Notes: generated from the sequence alone by a model not told the origin. 64,000 bases of DNA from Heliocidaris erythrogramma (GCA_025617745.1 CM046870.1:22859501-22923500), one strand, 5' to 3'. Positions 39,501 to 45,179 are shown, counted from the first letter of the stretch. Program-made: numbers and translations.

Positions 39501-41061
39501 TAAAAATCAGGCTTATCACACAGTGCAGAGGTCCACTTGGAATTCGGAAGCGTATATTTGCTGTTTTTGCAAATGTCTAACGAAAAAGTTAAATAATCAG
39601 ATACAGTTTAATTGCTATACCGAAGTCCTCAAAATGACTGCAAACTGCACGTAGCTTTTTCAAAATTCCACGTGAAGTACAGAAATGTATAACAAGCTGT
39701 TCAAACACAAATAGAGCAAATCTGACAACATGTGGTTCATTGGTCAGCCATTGTAACATGTTTAACAATATTACGTAATCTTTGGTACAAGATGGAACAG
39801 TAGACTTCATTCAACACAGTTAATCCGATTTGGATGAATTATTCATCACAATATAGTAGAAACTAGCATTTAAAATCAGACATACTCATCGCCAAAAAAA
39901 TATTCCAAACTTTTTTCCAACCCTGTATTTGCCTAAAGGCGTTTCATATCTTTTGCCAAATTAAAGTTATCATATTTTCGTTTTGCCAACATGCTTTTAA
40001 AGTTTGGAATATTTATAGCATGTTGGCATATTTTGGATTTCAATTCAATTCAATGGTTTTATTATGTTCTCATCGCAGCAGTAATGATGCTGAATTGTGA
40101 AAATATTTACAGATATAATTATTTTAATTACCCTGGGTCCTGAATTCATCTAAAAATGCATATTCATTGACATTGTTACTTTTTTCATTTCCATAAGTAG
40201 GATATAAAAATAGAGAATCATCAGCATGATTAGAGGGAATGTTCATGTATGTCCGAAAGTCAGTGTTACATTATTAGCAAGTGTTGGATCAGTCATAATT
40301 TCATCATCAATAACGCAGGCAGTCTCTAAGCACTCATGAACATTCATATTCTGTTTTATAAGGCTGTTAATGGTATCCTATGTATACGTTTAATATTTAA
40401 TTTATTACGCATGATTTGTCCCAGTGGAGTGTCGTAGGTTTATTTCGTATTGTTTAAATTGCAACTCGTTTTGATGAGTTGGGCTTTTAAAGTACTACTT
40501 GTCATGCTTGTATAGCTTGTTTTATGTTTTATAGATTGTAATAGACCGTTTATCACCCATTGTATAAGGGAAGATTTAGACTATATGCAGTCTACTTTTT
40601 TTGGGAAAATGTCATATGCTAAATTATGATCTTCATTCACTATGACGTCACTCTAATCCATATCCCGGATATCTTTATTAAAGTATGTACTCATACAATG
40701 TTTTCTTGGTTTACAACACGGTAGAAACTAGCTTTTTTGTCATCCTTGCCTTAGATTACTTAATTTCAAATAAACACAATACAAATAATATAATTCCATA
40801 ACCATGATAACATGCCATCCCTGAATAAATAACCATAGTACAAATTAATTGAACAAGGTATAGCCAAACACACACACACACACACACACACACTCGCATA
40901 CGTGTTGACCTACCTCCCCCGTTGTAGTAACAGACGAAAGGAAATCTCCATAAATTTTCAAAACTCGCTATGAAACCAATATTCGTCACCAAAAAATCGA
41001 ATCGCCAGCTCCAACGTTCCCGACCCACCGCTGCCTCGTCCCTTGTTGCAAAGTTCGACAT
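5916..41061 (-). CDS. SLC6-family Na+/Cl--dependent transporter-like gene (13 exons, C-terminus missing)
   Basis: Exons, in minus-strand order: 41061-40914, 39128-38997, 38300-38137, 37239-37082, 21662-21524, 20150-20016, 14520-14417, 13813-13689, 10734-10622, 9992-9855, 9310-9208, 8017-7917 and 6101-5916. They total 1746 nt (582 codons), all introns are GT-AG and every junction is phase-compatible. Members of this family are 12-TM plasma-membrane symporters that carry amino acids or amines with Na+ and usually Cl-. Seen here: WRFP (38-41), NGGG (47-50), LGQY (74-77), loop-2 cysteines C135/C144 and SYNKFH (317-322). Odd: the core sites are altered (S33, E35, R106, N110, E300, N404, T405). The ATG is preceded by an in-frame TAA, so this is the start unless an upstream exon joins. 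The nearest relatives look like the GABA/taurine/creatine/glycine branch, but the substrate cannot be assigned. Confidence 0.88.
7672..7860 (+). mobile_element. tRNA-derived SINE fragment
   Basis: A tRNA-like head (TGGCGTGCGCCTGTAAACC then GGGTTCGAGCCCCGGTCAC, a good B box) is followed by GACGTTAAAGGTCGGTCC and an (ATTC)n tail. The layout is that of a Pol III SINE. It lies in intron 12, antisense to the gene. Confidence 0.5.
7917..8017 (-). CDS. SLC6-like exon 12 (start of TM11)
   Basis: Residues 487-520, phase 1 in and phase 0 out (acceptor gtttgaag, donor TTT|gtaagt). It encodes [20 protein letters not shown], then [13 protein letters not shown], the cytoplasmic segment after TM10 and the start of TM11. 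The acceptor has a purine-rich end, but frame and phase agree on both sides. Confidence 0.85.
9005..9169. mobile_element. Foldback MITE with ~46-bp inverted arms
   Basis: TAGCCTATCCGATATGCGTC... is repeated in inverse at the right end, with arms of about 46 bp. TACTGGTG occurs on both sides (8997-9004 and 9170-9177), which fits an 8-bp target duplication as made by hAT-type transposases. No coding capacity. It lies in intron 11. Confidence 0.7.
9208..9310 (-). CDS. SLC6-like exon 11 (TM10)
   Basis: Residues 453-486, phase 0 in and phase 1 out (acceptor attccag, donor G|gtaaat). It reads [20 protein letters not shown], then [24 protein letters not shown] is a strong SLC6 signature. An ATT microsatellite follows just inside the next intron. 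Confidence 0.92.
9855..9992 (-). CDS. SLC6-like exon 10 (end of TM8, TM9)
   Basis: Residues 407-452, phase 0 on both sides (acceptor cattag, donor GAG|gtaaga). It encodes [20 protein letters not shown], then a TM9 segment ending TMVTE. The usual (V/L)EG before FITAV is VKA here, so the conserved acidic residue is a lysine (K411). Confidence 0.87.
10463..10566. mobile_element. Short element with GGCGGATCCAGG-type ends
   Basis: It starts GGCGGATGCAGG and ends CCTGGATCCG, with CCCCC-rich interior sequence. It belongs to the same family as the copies at 15438 and 47211. It lies in intron 9, only about 55 bp from the donor of exon 9... i.e. between exons 10 and 9. Confidence 0.5.
10622..10734 (-). 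CDS. SLC6-like exon 9 (to mid TM8)
   Basis: Residues 369-406, phase 1 in and phase 0 out (acceptor gtttag, donor CAG|gtaatg). It reads [19 protein letters not shown], then [18 protein letters not shown]. The family usually has YPEA and LGLDS here. In this gene they are LPRA and IVLNT, so the Na2-site Asp-Ser (serotonin transporter D437/S438) become N404/T405, and K400 lies in the helix. Confidence 0.85.
10735..12837. other. Intron 8 sequence without gene
   Basis: No coding signal. At about 12412-12575 there is a repeat (GACAATTGCTCGGTGGTCAAT, then ACTTCAACCCTGGACCCA) that recurs at 21829-21960, where it leads into telomere-like CCCTAA repeats. A G tract lies at about 12179-12190. The stretch 11040-11700 looks like a diverged dispersed repeat. 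Confidence 0.4.
12838..13392. mobile_element. ~555-bp inverted-repeat element in intron 8
   Basis: The left end (GTGACGACACACCATGG..., then TAAGCAGACGATGTCC) pairs with the right end (GGACGTCGTCTGCTTA, then GAGTGTGACGACATC). Diverged terminal arms of about 45 bp are visible. Two short open frames inside have no recognisable domain. Confidence 0.5.
13689..13813 (-). CDS. SLC6-like exon 8 (TM7)
   Basis: Residues 327-368, phase 2 in and phase 1 out (acceptor ttctcag, donor G|gtaaga). It encodes [18 protein letters not shown], then [19 protein letters not shown]336 and S340 match the conserved Na1/Cl residues N368 and S372 of serotonin transporter, so this part of the ion site is intact. Confidence 0.9.
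14417..14520 (-). CDS. SLC6-like exon 7 (TM6, unwound region)
   Basis: Residues 293-326, phase 0 in and phase 2 out (acceptor accag, donor AG|gttggt). It reads [18 protein letters not shown] and then [15 protein letters not shown]300 replaces the chloride-site Gln (serotonin transporter Q332). S304 keeps the Na1/Cl serine, while S306 and I307 replace the glycine and proline that follow. SYNKFH is intact. Confidence 0.88.
15438..15659. mobile_element. Short element with GGCGGATCCAG-type ends
   Basis: The ends are GGCGGATCAGGG and CTGGATCCGCC, with an interior rich in CCGCCC/CCCCCTTTT. It is a third copy of this inverted-repeat family and has no credible coding capacity. Confidence 0.6.
16300..16335. 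repeat. Short inverted repeat
   Basis: GGAAGTGTAGATT is mirrored by AATCTACACTTCC with a loop of about 10 nt. AGTGTAGATT also occurs about 60 bp upstream. The surrounding 16200-17060 has paired GACGGCGGTTTTTTT motifs (about 16809 and 17008), so it may be part of a larger unidentified repeat. Confidence 0.4.
17370..17440 (+). tRNA. tRNA-like gene, anticodon uncertain
   Basis: A 71-nt cloverleaf candidate. The acceptor stem GTCTCCG/CGGAGAC pairs 7 of 7, and the T arm CCGGG-TTCGATT-CCCGG is perfect. The A box TGGTCTAGTGG and B box GGTTCGATTCC are both good, and a T6 Pol III terminator starts 1 nt downstream. The anticodon arm is poor. The standard register gives loop GTTCTGA (anticodon TTC, Glu) with two G-A mismatches; a shifted 4-bp stem CGTT/AACG gives loop CTGAGAA (anticodon GAG, Leu). 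It could be a real tRNA, a tRNA pseudogene or a SINE source. It lies antisense in intron 6. Confidence 0.55.
17526..17556. repeat. (TA)n microsatellite
   Basis: An uninterrupted run of TA dinucleotides. A shorter TA run lies at about 15053-15070. Confidence 0.9.
17690..19230 (+). mobile_element. Decayed non-LTR retrotransposon (RT remnant)
   Basis: The frame at 17689-18186 contains [20 protein letters not shown] and [20 protein letters not shown], matching the finger region of LINE reverse transcriptases. The same segment of the intact element at 53451 reads LPVFSKIFEKCIYTRLLNFI. Further RT-like pieces follow in shifted frames (a [16 protein letters not shown] thumb segment, then [19 protein letters not shown]) with many stops and indels. 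It is not coding. Confidence 0.65.
19772..19946. mobile_element. Palindromic MITE next to exon 6
   Basis: The ends are TGGGTGATTTTAAGTA and its inverse. Inside, GTGTTAGTGTTAACAGTC and AAAAGTTAGCGCTAACTTCA are mirrored on the other arm round a centre near 19857. The element is ~175 bp and ends about 70 bp from the splice donor of exon 6. No coding capacity. Confidence 0.75.
20016..20150 (-). CDS. SLC6-like exon 6 (TM5)
   Basis: Residues 248-292, phase 0 on both sides (acceptor tttgcag, donor CGG|gtaaaa). It reads [20 protein letters not shown], then [14 protein letters not shown], the usual SLC6 TM5 followed by the LPGA extracellular segment. An inverted-repeat element ends about 70 bp into the following intron. 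Confidence 0.9.
20254..20829. mobile_element. ~575-bp element with AAGCCCRGCTCAC ends
   Basis: AAGCCCAGCTCACGTGAG at the left is mirrored by TCGTGTGAGCCGGGCTT at the right. The inner part carries CCCCC-type repeat sequence and an ATTGGGGCGCAAAATTACGA segment that recurs near 63595. It sits in intron 5. A similar single end is at about 4981-4995. Confidence 0.5.
21100..21290 (+). mobile_element. SINE/LINE 3' end with GCGCTATACAAGAA tail
   Basis: GCTAAAGCCGGGGTAATAAT, then GGGACGTATTATTCAGTG and GCGCTATACAAGAATGG lead into ATT repeats. The same order (GCTAAAGCCAGGGTAATAAT, GGGACGTTATATC, GCGCTATACAAGAAC, ATT repeats) occurs at about 46013-46130. Tails of this kind mark 3' ends of L2/CR1-type LINEs and SINEs that use them. 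Confidence 0.55.
21426..21523. repeat. (ATT)n microsatellite abutting the exon 5 donor
   Basis: A nearly pure ATT run ends 2-3 bp from the GT of the exon 5 splice donor, so on the coding strand the intron begins gtatta followed by (ATA/ATT)n. Broader ATT-rich sequence extends back to about 21255. Confidence 0.9.
21524..21662 (-). CDS. SLC6-like exon 5 (TM4)
   Basis: Residues 201-247, phase 2 in and phase 0 out (acceptor cttccag, donor AAG|gtatta). It encodes [20 protein letters not shown]4 and then [10 protein letters not shown], which is characteristic of SLC6 transporters. It is separated from exon 4 by a 15.4-kb intron full of transposons. The donor is followed within a few bases by an (AAT)n run on the coding strand. 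Confidence 0.9.
21913..21950. repeat. Telomere-like (CCCTAA)n tract inside a dispersed repeat
   Basis: Six tandem CCCTAA units with degenerate ones on both sides (ACCCTATCCCTAACCC, AACCCTAACCCTTACCC). The flanks match the repeat at 12412-12575, so this is probably internal to a dispersed element and not a relic chromosome end. A short similar run is at about 15916-15935. Confidence 0.7.
22026..23598. other. Intron 4 sequence without gene
   Basis: No coding signal. A C14-type tract followed by CCTCCTCCT lies near 22211-22245. At 23455-23530 a short piece ([14 protein letters not shown] in translation, then a stop) is a fragment of LINE reverse transcriptase on the + strand. Confidence 0.45.
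23599..24168. mobile_element. TTAA-flanked element with long inverted arms
   Basis: It starts AGGCCAAGTCCACCCTAAC and ends with the inverse. TTAA flanks both ends (23595-23598 and 24169-24172). The arms pair for roughly 200 bp, including GTTATGGTATTTTAAAG and GTGACGTCACCCACTCACTA, round a short AT-rich centre. TTAA target duplication is typical of piggyBac and Kolobok transposases. There is no coding capacity, so it is non-autonomous. Confidence 0.85.
24590..24790. repeat. TTTCC-rich polypyrimidine tract
   Basis: About 200 bp of T/C with interspersed TTTCC and CCTTTT. Long open frames on both strands are by-products of composition (K/E/G-rich on one strand, F/P/S-rich on the other). Confidence 0.85.
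25290..25845 (-). pseudogene. C-terminal fragment of an L1/Tx1-type retrotransposon protein
   Basis: Two overlapping minus-strand frames (25832-25494, 25549-25289) join as one. They give [20 protein letters not shown], then [12 protein letters not shown], then [12 protein letters not shown] and [20 protein letters not shown]. This resembles the region after the reverse transcriptase in L1/Tx1 elements (a W...G......L......F...L..KY segment, then a W..... ......R..H segment). No catalytic domain is present and a frameshift separates the pieces. The assignment is by pattern only. Confidence 0.45.
26346..29446 (+). pseudogene. LINE endonuclease/reverse transcriptase ORF, broken
   Basis: An acidic, Cys-rich N-terminus ([14 protein letters not shown]) runs to a premature TGA at 26610. 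The same frame continues as an AP-type endonuclease: [33 protein letters not shown] and SDH. Reading-frame shifts occur near 27080, 27215, 27370, 27735 and 28860. Reverse transcriptase follows with [20 protein letters not shown] and the catalytic YADD (about 28660-28671). The C-terminal part has [10 protein letters not shown] and LHWLPIQQR. The active-site residues of both enzymes are still legible, but the five lesions and the stop prevent a full product. Confidence 0.85.
29636..30584. mobile_element. Inverted-repeat DNA element with a captured transposase segment
   Basis: The ends ATGCTAGGAGTCCACTGGGC and the inverse of ATGCTAGGTGTCCACTGGGC pair for about 45 bp, continuing CGGCGCCAGTTGGT. 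Both ends are followed by subterminal regions packed with TTGGCGC/GCGCCA motifs. TA directly flanks a GGAGTCC/GGACACC terminus, so a 2-bp TA duplication is possible. It is inserted in the 3' UTR of the LINE at 26200-30665, so it is younger than that copy. It is non-autonomous: the enclosed transposase is incomplete. Confidence 0.8.
29857..30235 (+). pseudogene. PIF/Harbinger (HARBI1-like) transposase fragment
   Basis: About 125 uninterrupted codons within the open frame 29848-30417: [20 protein letters not shown], then a segment with [46 protein letters not shown] and [12 protein letters not shown]. This matches the DDE_Tnp_4 domain of Harbinger transposases, with the first two catalytic Asp (in YDGKH and SDAQI). 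The part with the third acidic residue is absent. At both edges it changes abruptly into GGCGC-rich repeat. The clean frame suggests recent capture. Confidence 0.8.
31592..31635. repeat. Perfect 44-nt palindrome (first of a pair)
   Basis: Two 22-nt arms without a loop, GTAACTCCAGGGAGCTCCAA then CG at the centre, and the exact inverse. GGGTGAA lies immediately on both sides (31585-31591 and 31636-31642). Confidence 0.9.
31643..31718. repeat. 76-nt foldback (second of a pair)
   Basis: The arms start GTAGACCGAAAATTCTGTCT and continue CTCGTTC(A)TTAGCT, with one A/T-run difference and an 8-nt centre. It is flanked by GGGTGAA on both sides (31636-31642 and 31719-31725), sharing the left copy with the first palindrome. 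Its arm sequence is unrelated to the first. Confidence 0.9.
32510..34008 (-). mobile_element. Possible solo LTR, ~1.5 kb
   Basis: On the minus strand the stretch starts TGTAGCGCCTCTCTTG and ends ACGCACGCACACA, with CATG on both sides (32506-32509 and 34009-34012) as a possible 4-bp duplication. A TATAAAAGG core-promoter motif lies inside, at about 33355-33363 on the minus strand, and AATTAAATA near the end could serve for polyadenylation. No internal retroviral-type domain or second LTR was seen. The boundaries are inferred only from TG...CA and the short repeat. Confidence 0.4.
34305..36281 (+). mobile_element. 5'-truncated L2/CR1-like LINE with 18-bp target duplication
   Basis: AAAACATTCTGAATCCTT occurs exactly at 34287-34304 and 36282-36299, bounding the copy. 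The first bases already code for [13 protein letters not shown], so the 5' end and the endonuclease were lost at insertion. The 3' end has GCGCTATATAAGAAATTAC and TTATTATTATTA. It is inserted antisense in intron 4. Confidence 0.93.
34321..36100 (+). pseudogene. LINE reverse transcriptase, 5'-truncated, few frameshifts
   Basis: The main frame 34321-35628 (435 codons) has [65 protein letters not shown] and the catalytic YADD in [10 protein letters not shown]. The frame then shifts near 35560-35630 to [20 protein letters not shown], and again near 35790 to APTYLQDLV and YSLRSSAS. All reverse transcriptase motifs are legible, but the endonuclease half is missing. It appears younger than the copy at 26346. 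Confidence 0.88.
37082..37239 (-). CDS. SLC6-like exon 4 (extracellular loop 2)
   Basis: Residues 149-200, phase 0 in and phase 2 out (acceptor actccag, donor AA|gtaagt). It encodes [15 protein letters not shown], an SPSPSPS stretch, and ends PAQEFW. NGT is a potential N-glycosylation site, as expected for this loop, and EFW just before TM4 is typical of the family. The acceptor assignment rests on frame and family length; the region upstream in the intron is low-complexity. Confidence 0.8.
37361..37836. repeat. Homopolymer G/A/C tracts and AAT-type microsatellite in intron 3/4 border region
   Basis: Long G runs at about 37371-37390 and 37543-37561, an A run at about 37517-37532, and a C run at about 37577-37590 ending CCGGATCCGCC. 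ATA/AAC-rich simple sequence covers 37610-37836. Reading-frame calls here are composition artefacts. Confidence 0.85.
38137..38300 (-). CDS. SLC6-like exon 3, full-length copy (TM3, start of loop 2)
   Basis: Residues 94-148, phase 1 in and phase 0 out (acceptor ctgtag, donor ACA|gtaagt). TM3 contains [15 protein letters not shown]106 sits where serotonin transporter has I172, and N110 where it has the substrate-contacting Y176. The loop has LPWARC and WNTAAC, giving the family's paired cysteines C135/C144. A partial tandem copy of this exon lies 240 bp upstream in transcript order. Confidence 0.88.
38437..38540 (-). pseudogene. Partial duplicate of SLC6-like exon 3
   Basis: The same acceptor context (TTTGATCACTGTAG) precedes [23 protein letters not shown]..., giving 35 matching residues up to SCIGSE. 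The similarity then stops: LPW and the loop-2 cysteines are missing, the sequence reads through unrelated codons to a stop, and no strong donor is visible (GTGAAC inside the exon is weak). Differences from the full copy include I/V, F/N (the position of the substrate-site tyrosine) and H/L. Flanking intron sequence is duplicated too. It is probably a relic, though a cryptic splice form cannot be excluded. Confidence 0.75.
38640..38830 (-). mobile_element. SINE/LINE 3' tail, minus strand
   Basis: In reverse orientation, CTGTAAAGCGTTTTAGAGAG, AAGCGCTATGTAATCAAGAA and then ATT/ATA repeats appear, the same tail style as the L2-like elements. It lies in intron 2. Confidence 0.45.
38997..39128 (-). 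CDS. SLC6-like exon 2 (TM2)
   Basis: Residues 50-93, phase 1 in and phase 1 out (acceptor ccacag, donor G|gtaaca). It reads [20 protein letters not shown] and then EMALGQY and [11 protein letters not shown], the standard SLC6 TM2 and intracellular loop 1. Tyr56 of LIPY matches the conserved chloride-site tyrosine (serotonin transporter Y121). Confidence 0.9.
39363..39925. mobile_element. ~563-bp TA-flanked inverted-repeat element
   Basis: The ends CAGGGTTGGAAAAAAGTTTG and the inverse pair for at least 30 bp, flanked by TA at 39361-39362 and 39926-39927, as for Tc1/mariner elements. No transposase is recognisable. It is located in intron 1. A small palindrome (GCCAACATGC/GCATGTTGGC) lies just outside at 39984-40026. 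Confidence 0.75.
40036..40600 (-). mobile_element. Probable LINE 3' UTR fragment, minus strand
   Basis: In reverse orientation the segment ends in (TTGAA)n-type repeats (about 40041-40052), like the LINE tails at 43958-43977 and 56719-56743. The preceding sequence is AT-rich and noncoding. No protein motif is visible. Confidence 0.35.
40868..40894. repeat. (CA)n microsatellite
   Basis: A CA run about 15 bp into intron 1, just after the exon 1 donor. Confidence 0.9.
40914..41061 (-). CDS. SLC6-like exon 1 (start, TM1)
   Basis: Encodes residues 1-49 and ends in phase 1 at GGA-G|gtaggt. The N-terminus is short (about 22 residues before TM1). TM1 reads [15 protein letters not shown]. The WRFP and NGGG landmarks are kept, but the loop that normally reads (G/D)LG just before the invariant Asn is S33-F34-E35. 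Asn36 matches serotonin transporter N101. A TAA lies two codons before the ATG in frame. Confidence 0.85.
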
Positions 41062-43210
41062 CTTTTATAGAACCAAGGAGCGAGCTTAGCCAAGATATTC
41101 CTGTTTTTGATGAACGTCGAGCGGGATTTGATAAGTTATGCTCAAAATATATTCTCCGAATGTACACTATTCCGCATGAAACGGAGCAGGTCTACTTTTA
41201 CCAGTATCATGTGAGTCATGATCAATGATTATGATACCTTTCATATCCTATCGGGAAGCGTGTTAGATACAATTTTTAAAAGGTATGCAGTGCAAGCGTG
41301 GTGGAGCACTGTAATGTGGACATATATTTTTGTTCAACTATACTTTTGACAATCGTTCTTGAGTGGATCAAGCTGTCACACATGTTTTACATAGGTAAAT
41401 GAAATCTTTAAAAAAAGTTTTAAAACTCAGGTTTTATAAGTAATATCTTTCACGGGGTAAATTGCGGGGAATAGCGGCATTAATCTCTCCCAAAAAAAAT
41501 TAAGGGAGAGGGCAGGCCTGTAAAAATATACCCACACATTTCAAGTTGGTGAAAATTTTGTACAAAATTGATATTGTAATATTGACTATTATACTAGCGC
41601 TTTTTCTTTTATGCTAAAAAAATTTGTCTATGCAAAGTGTGTGTGTCTGGCTGTGTCCGTGTACATGTATACGCATTCAGACCGATGACATCGAACAAAG
41701 AGAACAATGGGTCATCGGTAGTAATTCAATAGGTCATCGGTTGTCAACAATTGGTGAGGTTTATTCCGTCAATGAATTTTGTGACGCAATTCAATAGTGG
41801 AGTCATCGGTTGAAATTCGAACAATAGAAAACATAGATGTGTGTGTGTGTGCATATTCACATGGATGTGCTCGTGTATGTGTTCCCGCGAGGAATCTCTG
41901 TGCCTGATTGCCAATTACCCCCCCCCCCCCCCCCCGCTGCCGCACGCACACAATAGATTAATTAGTGACTATTGCGAATAGAGATTGTGCAAAATACGTT
42001 GTTGTATTACGACTTATTGTCTCCATTTGCGACCATTATTAAACCAGGAAATGTCAGGCTGATATTGTTGCTTTTGTTTTCTTGCAATTTCTCCCATACT
42101 GCATGAGGCTGTTACTGAAAATTGGTAGTTTGATGAATAATTAGAATAAATCACAAAGCGCACTAACTTTATTCCAGGTTTCGGTTTAAGTTGACAGATA
42201 AGTACCCGGATGATTGTGCAATTCTAAAACAATATCTTATGATTAAAAAAAAGAAAGAAAGTACCCGGATGAACGTACACTGTAATATAAATAGTGCATC
42301 ATGCACTATACTGGATTATGTGCACGACAAATACTAAATTATGCTGAGTGCAGTTTTGTTTTGTTGAAATAGAACTGCACGAGGGATAATTTAGTATTTT
42401 GAGTTCATATAGTACAGTAATAGTGCATAAAAAGAACATGCACTAATTGCTATTTTGACCCCTAGATCTATAACTGTTATTGTGTATTCCCCTTGCAAAA
42501 ATCAACGTTATAGTGCACGATGGTGCACTTTAACACAAATTTGCACATCACGTGATGCGAATCTAACCAATCACAGCGCGTATCATACACTAATTACTAT
42601 ATTTCCCTATCTTATAGTTTAAAAAAAAGTGAATATATCAATTGAATGTGTTTGTATCATGTTCCATTGCATGTGATTTTCCGTGGATAATTTTTGTCAC
42701 TCGTTGTCACTTTGCTATAAAAAATCTTCTGCGATATAAATAGAGCTACAGATTAGAGTTATAGTACGACCTAGCAGAATTTCTTAATCACTTTTTATAC
42801 CATCCTATTCGAAGACAGGTCTTATATGCTGCCCGTCATTTGCAAGTCATACGGCTGCTCTGTCCTCTGTCTTGTCCTCCGGTCTTACATATGTTTCTGT
42901 TTCTATCTTCTTTAGAAGAAGAATCAGAGCTATGGTAATGTTTACGTTTCACCACACGAGTCCGTTCGGTCGTTGGCAGTTAACAGGCATTGAAATCTGT
43001 GACCCGTACATCAAACAATTAACCAGAGGGCCAATAGCCCCCAGTATCCTAAAATTATTGCCATGTTCACTTTTATCTTAGAATAAGAAGACCACCGTGA
43101 ATGAGATAATGTTGGATCTTCGATATTATTTTCAATTATAAGGCTATAATGACATTTGTACATGTATACCTTTATTTACAAGTTGCAACAGGCATTTCTA
43201 TTTTTGATAG
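41062..43210. other. Upstream flank of the SLC6-like gene; no gene seen
   Basis: TATAAAA lies directly before the ATG, too close to serve as this start's TATA box. No promoter could be placed. At about 42290-42440 there are imperfect inverted repeats (AGTGCATCATGCACTAT; AAATACTAAATTAT and ATAATTTAGTATTTT). A C15-type tract lies at about 41920-41935. Confidence 0.4.
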
Positions 43211-43214
43211 TAAC

Positions 43215-43977
43215 TAACCTGTATTTCCACAAGATTTATTGGTGTTATACTCAATGAAAATCTTAACTTTGATATATACCGTATTGAACTCTGTAATAAA
43301 ATATCCAAGGATTTTGGTATATTATTTAAATTAAATCATATTCTACCTGAAAGGTATTCATGTCGTACAACTCTCTAATGTTTTTTTAAAAATATAAAAT
43401 ACTGCAATATTGTTTGGGCTGGTACATGGAGTTCGAAACTTGAACCCATTTAAGAAAGCACTCAGAATATATCGTCAGCCTTATGCCAAAAAGGCCTTAA
43501 GGCCATAGACTTTATACAGTGATAAGGCCCTTTTGGCATAAGGCCGACGATATGCGTCATCTCCTTTCCTCCTGTTTTTTCATTAATCTCTCTCTCTCTC
43601 TTTCCCTCTTTTTCGCTTACTGCCTCTGTCTCCCTGTTTCTCTTTCTTTGTTACAGGATAGGGTGTGTATGTTTATAATATGTACAACAGAGTGTGTGGG
43701 GGTGGGTGTGTGCCTGTGCATGTGTGTGGAGTGAACATTTGTATTTGCTTTGTAACTACATGTACTACTTGGCTTATTATTGAACAATTATTTTTCTTCG
43801 TACGTTCATGTATTATTAATTTATTGTGGACCTACAGCTTTTCAAGCTCATCGCTTTTTTTTTGTAGTTTCCTTTTTCTTGGTCATTATTACTTTTGTAC
43901 AATGTTATTTATGTATCTAAATGTAGTATTTTTATTTGATGATAAAATAAAATGTAGTGAATTGAATTGAATTGAAC
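43215..43977 (+). mobile_element. 3' fragment of a non-LTR retrotransposon
   Basis: One frame reads GVILNENLNFDIYRIELCNK, then ISKDFGILFKLNHILPERY, which is the post-catalytic part of a LINE reverse transcriptase (compare LGVMIDDNLSW...ICNKLSKSIGIMYKLK in the intact element). Stops follow. The 3' end is GATAAAATAAAATGTAGTG followed by (AATTG)n. A palindromic insertion interrupts it at 43468-43555. Confidence 0.65.
43468..43555. repeat. ~88-bp palindrome inserted in a LINE fragment
   Basis: ATATCGTCAGCCTTATGCCA is mirrored by TGGCATAAGGCCGACGATAT, with arms of about 31 bp and a ~20-nt centre. It has the form of a very short MITE. Confidence 0.7.
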
Positions 43978-44138
43978 CGAGGTTCGGGTGCAAATCTCAG
44001 CAGAATAAGGACCATTATCATGTCCAACTTGGCCAAACTATGTTTATGGTTTGTAAACAAATCTTTAGGCATTTTACTCCCAGTGTTAAAGTTCGTATGC
44101 TCGATCTGTAATGAAAAACACAAGTCAGAAAAAAATTG

Positions 44139-44210
44139 GAACCAGCGGGATTCGAACCTGTCATCTACTGCTTGCCGGGCAGCGACTTAACCACCAGGCT
44201 ATTCTGGTTC
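44139..44210 (-). tRNA. tRNA-like sequence, probably pseudogene or SINE head
   Basis: The acceptor arms GAACCAG/CTGGTTC pair 7 of 7. GGTTCGAATCC is a good B box and TAGCCTGGTGG an A box. The anticodon stem CTGC/GCAG gives loop CCGGCAA (anticodon GGC), but the base before the anticodon is C in place of the universal U, and the T stem has mismatches. A functional tRNA is unlikely. Confidence 0.4.
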
Positions 44211-44320
44211 ACGGCCAAGTCACGATGAACTGGAATCAAATACCCAAGATCCTCTTCTTTCTGACTTCTGACTTATGTTTATGGTCTTTATCGATGAATC
44301 TGAAGGACGCCCCTGATGAA

Positions 44321-44465
44321 ATGAGAGAGAGAGAGGGAGAGAGAAAGAGAGAGAGAGAGAGGAGTGAAATAAGAGAGAGAGGGTGAAATAAGAGAGAGAG
44401 AGAGAGAAAGAGAGATGGAGATAGAGATAAAGAGATGAGCAAAGATAAAGAGAGAGAGAGAGGTG
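44321..44465. repeat. (GA)n microsatellite
   Basis: Imperfect GA repeats with short interruptions (GGAGTGAAATAA, GATGGAGATAGAG). Confidence 0.9.
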
Positions 44466-45179
44466 GGAACGTAACAGGGATAGGTGGAAAATCTATTACA
44501 AACAAACGCGCTAACATGTTCTCCTGTGATTATAATTTGTTCAAATTATTTTTTGCTGCCATCAGAGGGCGTCCTTCAGATTTATCAAAGAGATCCACTG
44601 ATTTCTACGTTAAATTCATAGAGATGATGGTGATCCTATATTAGAACAGGATATCTATGATATTTATAGATATGTATGGAAGTTTTAGGGTAAATATATA
44701 GACTAATAAATTGTACACGGTACAGTTGGTGACAGCCAACTATTTTGATTACAAATTGGTAAAGTCTTGCTCCGTTTAAAGAAAATATCAGTTTAGGTAG
44801 CGGTTTTGCCTTCATATCAACTGGAGACGAATAGATCTATAGGATGGATGCCACAGTGAAGAGGGTTTTGCACATGATGTATGATTGTCTTAGTCGAAAT
44901 GCCGATCACTCCGTCTATCATGGATTTGTAAATATTTGAGAAATGAACAAAGTGCTGGCACAGTTCTGTTCGAATACTGGACCCAGAAAATTGGCTAGGT
45001 GCCTCTTTGTTTGAATTTTAATTGCAAAAAGAGTGAATGTATCATATTTGTAGGAAAAGAAAGTTGCCTAATTTTTATGTTGACATGTTTTGTTCCTGGG
45101 CTAAACTAAAATACAGTATATTGATATGTTTAAAGTGACAGATATTGAAACGAAATAATCTGGTATAATAGTACTATTA

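Noticed and set aside
41062..41070. TATAAAA as promoter of the SLC6-like gene
   Set aside because: It lies directly before the ATG, leaving no room for a transcription start and 5' leader.
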